Shown piece after piece: positions 53,180 through 62,283 of a stretch of DNA of 64,000 nucleotides. The stretch is from NCBI RefSeq assembly GCF_011734195.1, contig NZ_JAANTH010000001.1, positions 558,001 through 622,000 of the forward strand, given 5' to 3'. How positions within the stretch are numbered: the first letter of the stretch is position 1; every line of letters starts with the position of its first letter. The notes below the pieces were generated by a model. That model saw only the letters and a program-made list of their open reading frames with translations, was not told the origin of the DNA and ran no database searches. Source of the stretch: Halobacterium sp. R2-5. GTDB lineage: Archaea; Halobacteriota; Halobacteria; Halobacteriales; Halobacteriaceae. A program made the position numbers and the translations under genes.

Positions 53180-54292
53180 ATGGCTGACGATACAGAAGAT
53201 ATCGCTTCAGAAATGAGGCAAAAAGCGAAAATCGAAACACAGAGAAAACCCTCATCGAGGCGGTCCTTCCTCCGGGGACTCGGCGTCACCGCCTCGGCTC
53301 TGGCTCTGCCCGGCACTGCTCTCGCGACCCGAGACGGCTCCGACGGGGAGGACGTCGACGTTCACCGAGATATCACCTTCGCCGAACGGCCGGCAGTCGG
53401 CGAGGGGAGTCACACGGACGGCGAACTCAGGCTCGACCTGTACCTCCCACAGGAGAAGAACCCGAAACCGAGACCCGTGCTCGTGTACATCCACGGCGGG
53501 ATGTGGCTGTTCGGAGCCAAAGACGCGGACCCGTACCTGTACGAGCACCTGGCGCGGCAGGGGTTCGCCGTGGCCAGCATCGAGTACCGGTTCATCCAGG
53601 AGGGACGCTTCCCCGCCCAAATTCGGGACGTCCGCGCGGCGATTCGCTGGCTTCGGGCGCACGCGAGCGAGTACGACCTCGACGGCGACAACGTCGGGAC
53701 GCTCGGGTCGTCAGCGGGAGGCCACCTCTCTGCGCTCGCAGGGGTCACCAACGGAGTCGACGAGTTCGAGGGCGACGGACCCCACACCGACTACTCGAGC
53801 CACGTGCAGGCGGCGGGGTCGTGGTTCGGCCTGTTCGCGCTCCACAAGATGGTCGAAACTGCGCCCCCGGAGAGCGACTTCCCGTACGAACAGCCCCAGT
53901 CACCAGAGTCGCGACTGGTCGGAGAGACGATCGAGGACAACCCCGAGGCGGGCAAGTACGCCAGTCCGATTACGTACCTCGACAAAGACGACCCGCCGCT
54001 CCTGCTCTACCACGGGAAAGACGACGGGCTCGTGGGATACGGACAGAGCGAACTGATGTACGAGAAGGCCCGAGAACTCTGCCACGACAGCTCCCTCTAC
54101 CTGCTCGACTCGCTCGGCCACTCTACCAACGATGTCTATTCGGCACTCGAGAGCAAGCCACCAGCCGAGGGGACTACCCGAACAGTCCACTGTCGCCCCT
54201 CCGAAAACGCCCCGGACGAACGAACGAAAGACGGGCCGGTCGCCTCGATGAAGGACGTGGAACAGTTCTACCGGAAGACGTTGCGAGACTGA
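53180..54292 (+). CDS. Tat-exported alpha/beta hydrolase (esterase/lipase-like)
   Basis: 370-residue secreted hydrolase. A long charged N-terminus ends in the Tat motif SSRRSFLRGLG (residues 26-36) and a hydrophobic stretch to A-L-A near residue 49. The mature domain is BD-FAE/carboxylesterase-like: oxyanion HGGMW (105-109), nucleophile Ser178 in LGSSAGGH, and an Asp in GKDDGLV and His in SLGHSTND complete the triad. The first 100 bp are AT-richer than surrounding genes and the region upstream is very AT-rich, suggesting recent acquisition. Substrate unknown. Confidence 0.8.
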   Translation: MADDTEDIASEMRQKAKIETQRKPSSRRSFLRGLGVTASALALPGTALATRDGSDGEDVDVHRDITFAERPAVGEGSHTDGELRLDLYLPQEKNPKPRPVLVYIHGGMWLFGAKDADPYLYEHLARQGFAVASIEYRFIQEGRFPAQIRDVRAAIRWLRAHASEYDLDGDNVGTLGSSAGGHLSALAGVTNGVDEFEGDGPHTDYSSHVQAAGSWFGLFALHKMVETAPPESDFPYEQPQSPESRLVGETIEDNPEAGKYASPITYLDKDDPPLLLYHGKDDGLVGYGQSELMYEKARELCHDSSLYLLDSLGHSTNDVYSALESKPPAEGTTRTVHCRPSENAPDERTKDGPVASMKDVEQFYRKTLRD

Positions 54293-54406
54293 CGCGCTCC
54301 GCGTCCCCGAACCCCGCTCTCGCTGAGGCCGATTTCGTCGGACAACGGGTGAGCCGTACAGCTAGCGCCGTCGCTACGGAGTCGGCGAAGAACGGAGAGA
54401 AGTCCG

Positions 54407-54661
54407 CTACGCTTCGTCGAACAGGTCGTCGACCGCACCGCGCGCCGCGAGCGCGGCGTCCTCCGCGACCTGCTCGACGTCCGCGTCGGCGTCCGGCGCG
54501 TGCACGTAGACGTCCACGTCCAGTACGCCGTCCTCGAACGTCACCGTGACGTCGAGGTCGTCGACGTCGCCGGTCGCCAGCCGCGAGAACACGAGGCCCT
54601 CGGCGGCTTCCGCGGCGGCCTCGACGACTTCCTCGTCGGTCGGCTCCTCGGCGGTTCCCAT
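54407..54661 (-). CDS. DUF3194 family protein
   Basis: 84-residue acidic protein of the archaeal DUF3194 family (TDEEVVEAAAEAAEGLVFSRLA, DVDVTVTFEDGVLDVDVYV). It has a mixed alpha-beta fold of unknown function. It follows prefoldin beta after 3 bp, the usual archaeal arrangement, so a link to folding or translation is likely. Confidence 0.85.
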   Translation of the reverse strand: MGTAEEPTDEEVVEAAAEAAEGLVFSRLATGDVDDLDVTVTFEDGVLDVDVYVHAPDADADVEQVAEDAALAARGAVDDLFDEA

Positions 54662-54664
54662 CAG

Positions 54665-55045
54665 TTACGCGCTCGGGCCGCCCATCGGACCGCCGCCGCC
54701 GGCGCCGCCGAGCATGTCCTGGAGCTCTTCCTGGAGCTCCTCGAACTGCTCCTGCACGCGCTCCTCCTGCTTCTGGAGGGTGTCGACGCGGACTTCGAGG
54801 TTGTCGACCTTCTCCTCGAGGTCGTCGGCGGCGTCGTCGTAGTCGGTCTCCACGAGGAGCTCGCCGACCTCGCGGTACATCGTCGCGTCCTCGTCGATGT
54901 CGTCGAGGGCGTCGAGGGCGGTCTCGGCGTCCGAGAGCTGTGTCTCGGCCTGCTGCTTCTGGGCCGCGACCGTCTGCGCTTTCTCCTGAAGGTCCTGTAG
55001 CTGCTCGAGTTTCTCCTGTGCTTCCGGCGGCAGATTACCCTGCAT
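54665..55045 (-). CDS. pfdB: Prefoldin subunit beta
   Basis: 126-residue prefoldin beta: two long coiled-coil helices (about residues 5-45 and 78-115) joined by a beta hairpin, [20 protein letters not shown] at the start and a Gly-rich C-terminal tail. It forms the hexameric prefoldin chaperone with alpha subunits. The start ATG at 55045 excludes a long spurious upstream extension. Confidence 0.92.
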   Translation of the reverse strand: MQGNLPPEAQEKLEQLQDLQEKAQTVAAQKQQAETQLSDAETALDALDDIDEDATMYREVGELLVETDYDDAADDLEEKVDNLEVRVDTLQKQEERVQEQFEELQEELQDMLGGAGGGGPMGGPSA

Positions 55046-55131
55046 ACCTTCGAGGAGGTTCGCCCGACAGAAAAACCCCCGTATTACGCCCCGAGGACCA
55101 GCCGACGGCGACGACGCCGGACTCGCGCAGC

Positions 55132-55389
55132 TCAGCGCCGCTCGCGCCGCGCAGCCGCTGCCGCGCGCTCGGCGACCTCGACCAGCGTCAGCCACGTGTT
55201 GTTCCCGGCGCGCAGCGCGGTCAGGTCCGCGGCCTCGACCGTCACGGTGACCGTCGCGCCGTCGCGCTCGACGGACGCCTCGCTGCGGTCGCCCTCGATG
55301 TCGCCGGCCTCCACCGCGACGCTGCGCTCGACGACGCGAGCGACAGCGGGAGAACCGTAGTCGAAAACCAGGTCCGTTCCGTGGGCCAC
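55132..55389 (-). CDS. pcc1: KEOPS complex subunit Pcc1
   Basis: 85-residue Pcc1, the small dimerisation subunit of the KEOPS complex that makes t6A37 in tRNA. The strand order and TLVEVAERA helix at the C-terminus, with NTWLTL, are typical. It sits in the conserved archaeal cluster between rpoP and prefoldin beta, which supports the assignment. Confidence 0.82.
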   Translation of the reverse strand: MAHGTDLVFDYGSPAVARVVERSVAVEAGDIEGDRSEASVERDGATVTVTVEAADLTALRAGNNTWLTLVEVAERAAAAARRERR

Positions 55390-55395
55390 CGTCCG

Positions 55396-55530
55396 TTACC
55401 GGACGTCGACTTCCTTGACGTCGCGGCTCCGCTCTTTCAGCAGGACGCGGTGCCCGCAGTACGGACACCGGACCCCGCCGTACTCGTCGAGTTCGACGTC
55501 GCGCTTACAGCGGGAGCACTTGTACGCCAT
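55396..55530 (-). CDS. rpoP: RNA polymerase subunit P
   Basis: 44-residue zinc-binding RNAP subunit (Rpb12 homologue): CSRC near the start and [11 protein letters not shown], ending [11 protein letters not shown]. Four cysteines in a zinc ribbon are all present. The ATG (55530) overlaps the eL43 stop by one base (TAATG), so the two are translated together. Confidence 0.92.
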   Translation of the reverse strand: MAYKCSRCKRDVELDEYGGVRCPYCGHRVLLKERSRDVKEVDVR

Positions 55531-55844
55531 TATTCCTCGACGGCTTCGACGTCGGCCTCGACTTCGACGTCCGCGTCGCCCTCGCCGAGCGCCGCGCGAA
55601 TCGAGCGCGTGACGGCGCGCCCGCCCGGGGTCTGCGGCTTGTACGCGCCGCCCGCGTACTTGTGACCGCACTTGTCGCACTGCCAGACGCCAGTGCCCTC
55701 GCGGGCGACGGCGTCGGAACCGCAATCCGGACAGGTGTGGTCGTCGTTCATCTCGTCCTCGATTTCGGAGACGCGACGCCGGGAGACGCGGCCGTAGCGC
55801 GCGCCGAATCGGCCGGCGCTCCCCGCGGAGCCCTTCTTAGCCAT
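55530..55844 (-). CDS. rpl37ae: Ribosomal protein eL43 (L37Ae)
   Basis: 104-residue large-subunit protein with an N-terminal basic segment ([25 protein letters not shown]) and a zinc ribbon CPDC...CDKC. The C-terminal acidic tail ([15 protein letters not shown]) is a halophilic extension. The ATG at 55844 is the family start; a longer in-frame start upstream is unlikely. First gene of the eL43-rpoP-pcc1-prefoldin-DUF3194 cluster. Confidence 0.93.
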   Translation of the reverse strand: MAKKGSAGSAGRFGARYGRVSRRRVSEIEDEMNDDHTCPDCGSDAVAREGTGVWQCDKCGHKYAGGAYKPQTPGGRAVTRSIRAALGEGDADVEVEADVEAVEE

Positions 55845-55933
55845 AGTGGACGCACCTACCGTCGGGTCGCACATGAACGCTACGGTTCAGTCTCGTCTTC
55901 TCCCCGTCAGCGCGTCGCTGAGAACGCGACGAT

Positions 55934-56656
55934 TCAGTCCCGCAGTCCCTCGTCCGTGAGCGCGTCGTTGAGGTCGGCGCGCACGCGCTCGCCGGTCTCG
56001 CGGTTCATCGCCGTGGTGACGACGCGGTTCTCCTGGACACTGGAGCCGTCCCGGACGAGCAGCCGGAGGTTGCCGTTGTCGTCGGCGCGCGTGACCTTCG
56101 CGCGGACGCCCGTCCGGGAGCCGGAGCCGCCGGCGTCGATGGGGCCCGGGATGACCTTCTTGACGTTCGGGTGGGCGGCGACCGTCCGAATCGCCTGCCG
56201 GCCGTCGCGGTCGCCGATGAGCGTGGAGTGGCGGCCGCCGATCTTCTCGCTGGCGGGCTCGTCGACGACCTCCAGCGAGCGGTCGCCGCGGCGCTCGACG
56301 ACCGCTTCCACGGGATTCTCGCGGGGGACGCGGTAGACCTCGTAGCGGAGGTCCGTGCGCACCGCCGAGATGACGTCGTGGTCGCCCGCGACGAAGACGT
56401 CCTCGGGGCGCTTGCGCCGTATCTCGTCGGCGATGCGGCCGGCGAAGTTCCGGAGTTCGACGACGCCCGCCTCGCCGCCGTCCTCGGGGACGGTCGCGAT
56501 GTCCGTGCGGCCGACGACGTCCTCGTCGTCGAGGAACGTGAGCGTGGCGTGGTCGCGGTCGCAGGCGGCGACGACCCCGTCGCAGTTCGCGGTGTCGCAG
56601 ACCAGGCAGTAGTCGCCCGGCTTCCGCAGCGGAGTCCCGCACCGCCGGCAGTCCAT
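55934..56656 (-). CDS. DUF2103 protein with N-terminal zinc ribbon
   Basis: 240-residue protein. The N-terminus has CRRCGTPLRKPGDYC...CDTANC (zinc-ribbon-like), and the second half has GRHSTLIG and HPNVKKVIPGPIDAGG, diagnostic of DUF2103, a predicted metal-binding family. A helix-rich middle with FAGRIADEIRRKRPED links the two. Function unknown; adjacent to the eL43 operon on the same strand but separated by 89 bp. Confidence 0.82.
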   Translation of the reverse strand: MDCRRCGTPLRKPGDYCLVCDTANCDGVVAACDRDHATLTFLDDEDVVGRTDIATVPEDGGEAGVVELRNFAGRIADEIRRKRPEDVFVAGDHDVISAVRTDLRYEVYRVPRENPVEAVVERRGDRSLEVVDEPASEKIGGRHSTLIGDRDGRQAIRTVAAHPNVKKVIPGPIDAGGSGSRTGVRAKVTRADDNGNLRLLVRDGSSVQENRVVTTAMNRETGERVRADLNDALTDEGLRD

Positions 56657-56732
56657 ACCGGGGGAAGTCCCGCCGCGCGCAAAAGGTCGGTGTTTCGCGT
56701 GGTGGACGGGACGCAGCCGCGAGCGCCGCGCC

Positions 56733-57659
56733 TCAGACGTCCACGCCGACGTCCTCGGCGGTGAGCACGTCGGGCAGCGAGCCGTCGCGCTCGCCCTCGA
56801 TGTCCGCGAGAATCTCCTTGAAGTAGGCGTTGAACAGCTCGGGGTGCTCGCTCATCGGGAAGTGGCCGATGTCCGCCATCTCGACGGCGACCGCGCCGTC
56901 GCCGATGCCGTCCGCGACCGCCTCGCCCATCTCGGGGTCGGTGAGGTAGTCGTACTCGCCGTTGACGGCGTACAGCGGGCACTCCGTGGCGTCGATGTCG
57001 CCGAGCTTCTCGCGGTAGTCGTGGTCGACGGAGTAGTAGTAGAGGTCGCCCTTGAACACGCCCGTGGCGCCCTGCTCGTAGAGGTACATCGTCTCGCGGC
57101 GCGCGGGCTCGGGGCTCTGCTTGGCCATCAGCCCCCAGCAGGAGTACGCGTTGACCTCCGTCGTGTTGATGTGGGCGTGGTCGAGCCAGTCGATGTAGAA
57201 CCCGGGGCTGTGCGCGCCCGTCTCTAAGCCGACGAGCGCGCGGAACCGCTCGGGGTACCAGTCCGCGAGTTCGAGCGTGACGTTCCCGCCCATGCTCGAC
57301 CCCATGAAGATGGGGTCGTCGAGGTCGAGCGCGTCCGCGATGCCGACGATGGTGTCCGTGAACTGCTCGGCGGTCAGCGTGTAGTCCTCGGCCCACCACT
57401 CCTCGCTCTTCGGCGGGACGGACTTCCCGTGGAACGGCAGGTCGTACGCGATGAGGCGGTAGTCCTCGGCGAGTTCCTCGTCCGCGAGGAGGTGGCGCCA
57501 CTCCTGGTTGTTGCAGCCGGCGGTGTGCTGGAGGAGAATCGGCTGGGCGTCCTCGGGGCCGTTGGCCTCGTAGTAGACGCGGTGGTCGACGCCGTCGATC
57601 TCGACGTGGACGTACTGTCCCGTGATCTCCTCGACGTCGCCGTGACTGTGTTCGCTCAT
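56733..57659 (-). CDS. Alpha/beta hydrolase paired with an SCP2-like protein
   Basis: 308-residue soluble alpha/beta hydrolase. Nucleophile Ser122 is in GSSMGGN, the catalytic Asp is near EYDYLTDPEMG and the His in DIGHFPMSEHPE. The oxyanion region QHTAGCNNQEW differs from classic HG motifs. Its ATG overlaps the upstream gene stop by 4 bp, so the two are cotranscribed and probably functionally linked, for example in lipid or aromatic ester metabolism. Substrate unknown. Confidence 0.8.
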   Translation of the reverse strand: MSEHSHGDVEEITGQYVHVEIDGVDHRVYYEANGPEDAQPILLQHTAGCNNQEWRHLLADEELAEDYRLIAYDLPFHGKSVPPKSEEWWAEDYTLTAEQFTDTIVGIADALDLDDPIFMGSSMGGNVTLELADWYPERFRALVGLETGAHSPGFYIDWLDHAHINTTEVNAYSCWGLMAKQSPEPARRETMYLYEQGATGVFKGDLYYYSVDHDYREKLGDIDATECPLYAVNGEYDYLTDPEMGEAVADGIGDGAVAVEMADIGHFPMSEHPELFNAYFKEILADIEGERDGSLPDVLTAEDVGVDV

Positions 57660-58090
57660 CAGAGGTCACCCCCGTTGTTGTGGGTCTTCCGCATCAGGTC
57701 GAGCGCGCGCTGGAACGCCCGGAGGTTCTGGAAAATCTTCTTGTTGTCGCCCGTGAGCCGGAGGTGGCCGTCGTCGCCTTTCACGGCGGAGCGGTAGTGC
57801 GAGGCGATGATCTCGTGGTTGAACGCGGGCGGCGTCTCCTGGACGAACTCCTCCCAGGCCTCGCGGTCGCCCTCGACCCCGAACGACCACGCGTAGTTCA
57901 TGCCGGGTTCGGGGACGACGTCGTCCACGGTGCCCTCGTCCATCTGGACGAGAAAGCGGTCCTCGCCGATGTCGACGTAGAAGTTCTCGTCGAACGTGTC
58001 GTGGCCGCGGACGGTCATCTCGTCGTCCTCGTTGACGAGCTCCTTGTAGTGCTCCCACCAGCCGTGTGAGCCGAGTTCTGTGTCAGCCAT
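57659..58090 (-). CDS. Small SCP2-like protein
   Basis: 143-residue soluble protein. The C-terminal half (SAVKGDDGHLRLTGDNKKIFQNLRAFQRALDLMRK) and the strand pattern resemble the sterol-carrier-protein-2 fold, a small ligand-binding domain, though similarity is weak to my eye. The ATG at 58090 was chosen; upstream codons belong to the leader. An AT-rich TATA element lies 69-80 bp upstream (58159-58170). Confidence 0.55.
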   Translation of the reverse strand: MADTELGSHGWWEHYKELVNEDDEMTVRGHDTFDENFYVDIGEDRFLVQMDEGTVDDVVPEPGMNYAWSFGVEGDREAWEEFVQETPPAFNHEIIASHYRSAVKGDDGHLRLTGDNKKIFQNLRAFQRALDLMRKTHNNGGDL

Positions 58091-58158
58091 AGTGTGCGAG
58101 ATGGAGCGGGCGACAGGCGCCGCCCGCGCCATTCGGCCGGAGCTACACCGACCCCTCA

Positions 58159-58170
58159 ATTATTTATTAG
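58159..58170 (-). promoter_or_regulatory. TATA region of the SCP2-like/hydrolase operon
   Basis: CTAATAAATAAT on the minus strand, about 70 bp upstream of the first gene, giving a transcript leader of about 40-45 nt if the start lies 25 bp downstream. Confidence 0.5.
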
Positions 58171-58300
58171 CCGCCTACGCGGCGGTTAGCGGCCGCGGGA
58201 ACGAGGAACACTCTGCGTTCGGCGAGATTACGGTCGGCGTTCGACGAGCTGCGAGCGTAATCTACTCCTAACGACGGCACCGCTGCTCGCTCGGCCCTGT

Positions 58301-59725
58301 TCAGAGGTCCAGCGGGCTCGTCTTCAGGTACTCGCGGAGGACGACCGTCGCGTAGCTCCCGGAGGGGAGCGAGAACTCGAAGGCGAGCGGGTCGCGCTCG
58401 ACGTCCTCAGAACGCTCTGCGTTCTGATGGGTGGTTCGAGAGACGCCGTCGGCGTCTCTCGTCATCTCGGAAGACTCTGTCTTCCGGCTGACTGCGGAAG
58501 ACGACGTAGTCGTCTTCCGAACGTCGAGGTCGGGACGGAGCAGGACTGCGCGCCGAGTCCCCGAGGAGTCGAACTCGCCGGGGAGGTCGAAGTCCGCGGG
58601 TTCGAGGTCGAGGTCGTCGAGCACCGAGCGCTCGATTTCTCCCGGTTCGCCCTCGGCGAGCTCGGTGTCGGTGCCGACCAGCGGCGCGGTGACGAACGCC
58701 CGACCGCGGGCGCAGTGCCGCGCCATCACGTCCACGCGGTCGGCGGTGACGCGCTGCTCGCGGCTCGAATCCGGGCGCGCCACGCCCTCCGGGGCGTCCG
58801 ATTCCGCGAACCACACGACGTCGCCCTCGACCGGCTCGTGGAACGGCAGCCCGCGCTCCATGCGCTCGGAGAGCATCCGGTTGAACGCGTACGACTGGGC
58901 GGCGTGGACGAACAGCCGCTGGAGGTTCGACGGGAACGTCTCCACGGCGTCCCGGAAGCCCCCGCCGTCGGCGAGCTCGTGGAGCATCGTGCGCTCGTAA
59001 CGCAGCCGGCTCGGGAACTCCGCTAAGGCGGCCTGCCAGTCCCGCGTGTCCTCGACGAAGCGCCGGGCCCGACTGCTGTCCTCGGGCTCGTACTCCGTGG
59101 GGTTGCCGAGGTACGCCATCGCCGCGCTCTCCCAGTCGCCGCGCAGGATGGCGAGCCCGACCTCGTGCGTGACGGGGCGCTTGCTGCCGAAGCGCTGCTG
59201 GCCGAAGTAGTTCGGCACGCCGGGGTCGCCGCCCGCGAACGCCGCGAGGGCGCCGGTGACGGCCTCGGCCTGTTCGGGCGCGTCCGGGTCCCGGACGACG
59301 ACGCGGAACTCGTTGCCCGCGAGGTCGCCGAACGCCAGCCCGCGGCCGGCGCGCCCGACGACCTCGACCTCGGCGTCCGAAATCTCGGGGAGGTCCTCTG
59401 GCTCGACTTCGCGGGCGGCGAACAGCTGCGTGGTGACGGCGTGGCGGTCCTTCGTGCCCGCCCACGTCACGCGCTCGCGGCTCATCCCGAGGCGGTTCGC
59501 GAGCTCGCGGGCGAAGTCGTTGGTGTCCCACGACGTCAGCGTCGCGCGCAGGACGAGCCACGGGTAGTCGCCGACGTCGGCGTCGACGGGCTGGGTGTCG
59601 AACTCCTCGATTTCGGTGACGCGGAAGTCGGCCGGCGACTCCCGGAGGCGGCCGCCGGTGCCGTCGCTGTCGCTGGCGTAGTACGCCATCCCGACGGCGC
59701 GTTCGAGTTCGTGAGCCTCGCGCAT
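58301..59725 (-). CDS. truD: tRNA pseudouridine synthase TruD, with a hairpin-coded insertion
   Basis: 474-residue TruD, which makes pseudouridine 13 in tRNA. The catalytic Asp93 is in [11 protein letters not shown] (residues 90-100), followed by [19 protein letters not shown] and the TruD domain. Between about residues 402 and 441, where family members have a short turn, there is a 38-residue Ser/Thr/Arg-rich insertion encoded by four DNA hairpins (58407-58519). The frame is kept, so the enzyme may still work; the insertion is near the C-terminal core strand ([19 protein letters not shown]). Confidence 0.93.
   Translation of the reverse strand: MREAHELERAVGMAYYASDSDGTGGRLRESPADFRVTEIEEFDTQPVDADVGDYPWLVLRATLTSWDTNDFARELANRLGMSRERVTWAGTKDRHAVTTQLFAAREVEPEDLPEISDAEVEVVGRAGRGLAFGDLAGNEFRVVVRDPDAPEQAEAVTGALAAFAGGDPGVPNYFGQQRFGSKRPVTHEVGLAILRGDWESAAMAYLGNPTEYEPEDSSRARRFVEDTRDWQAALAEFPSRLRYERTMLHELADGGGFRDAVETFPSNLQRLFVHAAQSYAFNRMLSERMERGLPFHEPVEGDVVWFAESDAPEGVARPDSSREQRVTADRVDVMARHCARGRAFVTAPLVGTDTELAEGEPGEIERSVLDDLDLEPADFDLPGEFDSSGTRRAVLLRPDLDVRKTTTSSSAVSRKTESSEMTRDADGVSRTTHQNAERSEDVERDPLAFEFSLPSGSYATVVLREYLKTSPLDL
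58407..58519. repeat. Four perfect hairpins in tandem inside truD
   Basis: Hairpins at 58407-58427 (9-bp arms, loop TCT), 58437-58461 (11-bp arms, loop GTC), 58468-58486 (8-bp arms, loop TCT) and 58495-58519 (11-bp arms, loop GTA). All four arms are perfect and all four loops are 3 nt. Hairpins 3 and 4 share the arm start CGGAAGAC. The 113 bp keep the truD reading frame. They behave like a palindromic insertion element. Confidence 0.85.
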
Positions 59726-59808
59726 TCGTCCCCGTCTCCGGGCGCCCGCGGCTTAACCCGGCCGGTTCGCCCTCACTACTTTGCCGGTACGCGCCGAACC
59801 ACGAGTCG

Positions 59809-61239
59809 ATGGCCGACTACCGCGCCGGCTTCCGCTCGGCCGACACCGAGCACGACGCCGTCGACCTCCCGGTGGAGGGCGCCCTCCCGGAGTGGCTGAG
59901 CGGCGCGCTCGTCCGGAACGGCCCCGGGAAGTTCGAGGCGGGCGAACCGGGAAGCGGAGAACGGTTCGCGCACTGGTTCGACGGCCTCGCGCTCCTCCGC
60001 CGGTTCGGCTTCGACGACGGGAGCGTGGAACTCACGACGCGGTTTCTGCGCACCGAGGAGCTCCGCGCCGTCGTCGAGGAGGGACGACTCGGCGCCGGAC
60101 AGTTCGGCACGGGCGCGGGCGGGAGCCTGCTCGCGCGCCTCAAGCACTCCGTGAGCCCGGCGTCGACGGACAACGCGAACGTGAACGTGATGCGCGCCGG
60201 CGGCGACTTCCTCGCACTCACCGAAGTCCCGACGCAGGTCGCCTTCGACCCGGAGACGCTGGCGACCGAGGGCCGGTGGGCGTTCGACGACGACCTGGAC
60301 CCGCACGTGGCGTGTGCGCATCCGGTGACGGACCCCGAGACGGGCGCGACGTTCAACCTCTCCGTGCGCTTCGGCCGCCGCCCCGAGTACGTGCTCACGC
60401 GACTGCCCGAGGGCCGTACCAGCAGAGAGGTCGTCGCGCGGGTCGCGCTCTCCGAACCGGTCTACGTCCACAGCTTCGCGCTCACGCCCGAGCACGTCGT
60501 CGTCGCGGCGTGCCCGCTGGTCATCGACCTCTGGGGGCTGCTCCGGCCGGGCGGCCACGACACCTTCCTCGACGCGCTGGACTGGCGGCCCGAGCGCCCG
60601 ACGCGGTTCGTCGTCGTCTCCCGCGACTCCGGGGACGTGGTCGCGGCGCCGACCGCGCCCGCGTTCTTCACGTTCCACCACGCGAACGCGTTCCGCCGCG
60701 GCGACCGCCTCGTCGTCGACCTCGTCGCGTTCGAGGACGCCGGCGTCGTGGACTCGCTCGCGCTCGACGACCTGCGGGCGGGGTCCGTCCGGACGATCGA
60801 CGGCGATCTGCGGCGGTACTCGGTCCCGCTGGACGGCGGGCGCGCTACGCACGAGCCGGTCGCGACCGGCGGGCTCTCGCTCCCGCGGTTCGACGAGCGC
60901 CGCCGCGGGAAGCCCTACCGGCACGTCTACGCGACTCGCACCGGTGGCCCCGGAGACGCACCGAACCACCTCGTCGGCGTGGACTGCTGGACCGGGGACA
61001 CCCGCGTCTGGGGGGAGCCGGAGACGTTCTGCGGCGAGCCCGTCTTCGTCCCCGAGCCTGGTGGCGGCGAGGCCGACGGCGTCGTGCTCTCGGTCGTCCT
61101 CGACGCCGACCGCGAGCGGTCGTTCCTGCTCGTGCTGGACGCCGCGACGTTCGAGGAGCGGGCGCGAGCGTGGGCACCGGACGTCCTCCCGTTCGACTTC
61201 CACGGGCAGTTCTACCCCAGCGACTCCTCCAGGTCGTGA
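59809..61239 (+). CDS. Carotenoid oxygenase family protein
   Basis: 476-residue RPE65/carotenoid cleavage oxygenase, a seven-bladed propeller with a four-histidine iron centre. The likely ligands are His171 (VACAHPV), His221 (YVHSFAL), His290 or 291 (FFTFHHANA) and His467 (DFHGQFYP). Family opening LSGALVRNGPGKFE and HWFDGLALL are clear. In haloarchaea such enzymes could supply retinal for rhodopsins or cleave bacterioruberin-type carotenoids; which is unknown. Confidence 0.85.
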   Translation: MADYRAGFRSADTEHDAVDLPVEGALPEWLSGALVRNGPGKFEAGEPGSGERFAHWFDGLALLRRFGFDDGSVELTTRFLRTEELRAVVEEGRLGAGQFGTGAGGSLLARLKHSVSPASTDNANVNVMRAGGDFLALTEVPTQVAFDPETLATEGRWAFDDDLDPHVACAHPVTDPETGATFNLSVRFGRRPEYVLTRLPEGRTSREVVARVALSEPVYVHSFALTPEHVVVAACPLVIDLWGLLRPGGHDTFLDALDWRPERPTRFVVVSRDSGDVVAAPTAPAFFTFHHANAFRRGDRLVVDLVAFEDAGVVDSLALDDLRAGSVRTIDGDLRRYSVPLDGGRATHEPVATGGLSLPRFDERRRGKPYRHVYATRTGGPGDAPNHLVGVDCWTGDTRVWGEPETFCGEPVFVPEPGGGEADGVVLSVVLDADRERSFLLVLDAATFEERARAWAPDVLPFDFHGQFYPSDSSRS

Positions 61240-61306
61240 GAGCCGTCGGCGACAGCGGTGAGAAAGAACGAGGGGGTATGGGCCTCGGAGCGGTCAGCGC
61301 GCGTGC

Positions 61307-62014
61307 TCACTCCTCGACGATGAACTGCGAGGCGCGGTCCAGGACCTCCGAGCGGGACAGCGCCTCGTCGAACGCGTTCGGGAACGGTACCTGCATGTCG
61401 AGCACCCGGAGGAACGACGCGTGCCGGGCCTCGACGCTGTGGATGCTCAGCGCCGACGTCACCACGTCCTCGTTCTCGATGGAGGGGGCGGCGCCGGCGT
61501 ACGCGCCGACGCCCGTGTCCTCCAGGACGACCGCGGTCGCGACGAACTCGTCGGGCTCCTCGACGGCGGATCCGAAGTCGAACTCCGGCTCCTCGACGGG
61601 CTCGCCGCCCAGGTCCTCGACGACCGCGCCGAGCGTCTCGAAGTGCGTCTCCTCGTGGTCTCTGACGACCTCCAGCGCCTCGTAGACGTGGTCGCTGACG
61701 GAGTCGTCGGCCTCCTCGAACGGCCCGTAGCAGGCGAGGTCGTCCTCGTCGATGTTGTCCAGTGCCGCCTCGTAGAACCGGTACTCGAGCGCTTCGAGCG
61801 TCCGGGCGTAGTTGAGGACGGCCACGTCGTCCTCGAACTCGTCGTCCCCGCTCGCGTCCTCGTCCCCGTGCTCGTCGCTCGCGAGCACCGGCGTGGAGAA
61901 GGCGCTCCCGAGCGCGAGCGCGCCGAGCGCGCCCGTCCCGGCGAGGAAGCCCCTGCGGGAGTTGCTGGTGTCCGAGCGGTGCGCCGTCGGGTCGTCGGTC
62001 TCGTCGGCTGTCAT
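61307..62014 (-). CDS. Tat-exported ferritin-like protein
   Basis: 235-residue protein with a Tat signal (SRRGFLAGTGALG, residues about 20-32) and a ferritin-like four-helix domain: LEALEYRFYEAAL, DHEETHFETLG (E-x-x-H), and SVEARHASFLRV (E-x-x-H type) match the two metal-binding helices of this exported ferritin-like group. The ATG at 62014 is chosen because the Tat region begins just after; the extension is not conserved. Likely extracytoplasmic, di-metal or stress-related. Confidence 0.78.
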   Translation of the reverse strand: MTADETDDPTAHRSDTSNSRRGFLAGTGALGALALGSAFSTPVLASDEHGDEDASGDDEFEDDVAVLNYARTLEALEYRFYEAALDNIDEDDLACYGPFEEADDSVSDHVYEALEVVRDHEETHFETLGAVVEDLGGEPVEEPEFDFGSAVEEPDEFVATAVVLEDTGVGAYAGAAPSIENEDVVTSALSIHSVEARHASFLRVLDMQVPFPNAFDEALSRSEVLDRASQFIVEE

Positions 62015-62283
62015 CGCGGGAACCACTACTGTCAGCCCGCAGTTTGTTATGGGTCCACAATCCTCGGGGGCGTGCAGTAGGCCGGAGTGTGTCACGTCTA
62101 CTCGCGAAGTATTATCACGCTATGTACGTGTCACGGGGCTGTCTTCTGGTGGGGGACGTGGCCGCCAAAGAGCACCGTAAGCGGCGCGACGTGAACCCCA
62201 GCCGTGACGGATTCACCGAGCGTGTCGGTTCTGATTAAGGGGGTAACTTCGACTCGCGGCCCGGGACACGGGCCGTTCGCCGG

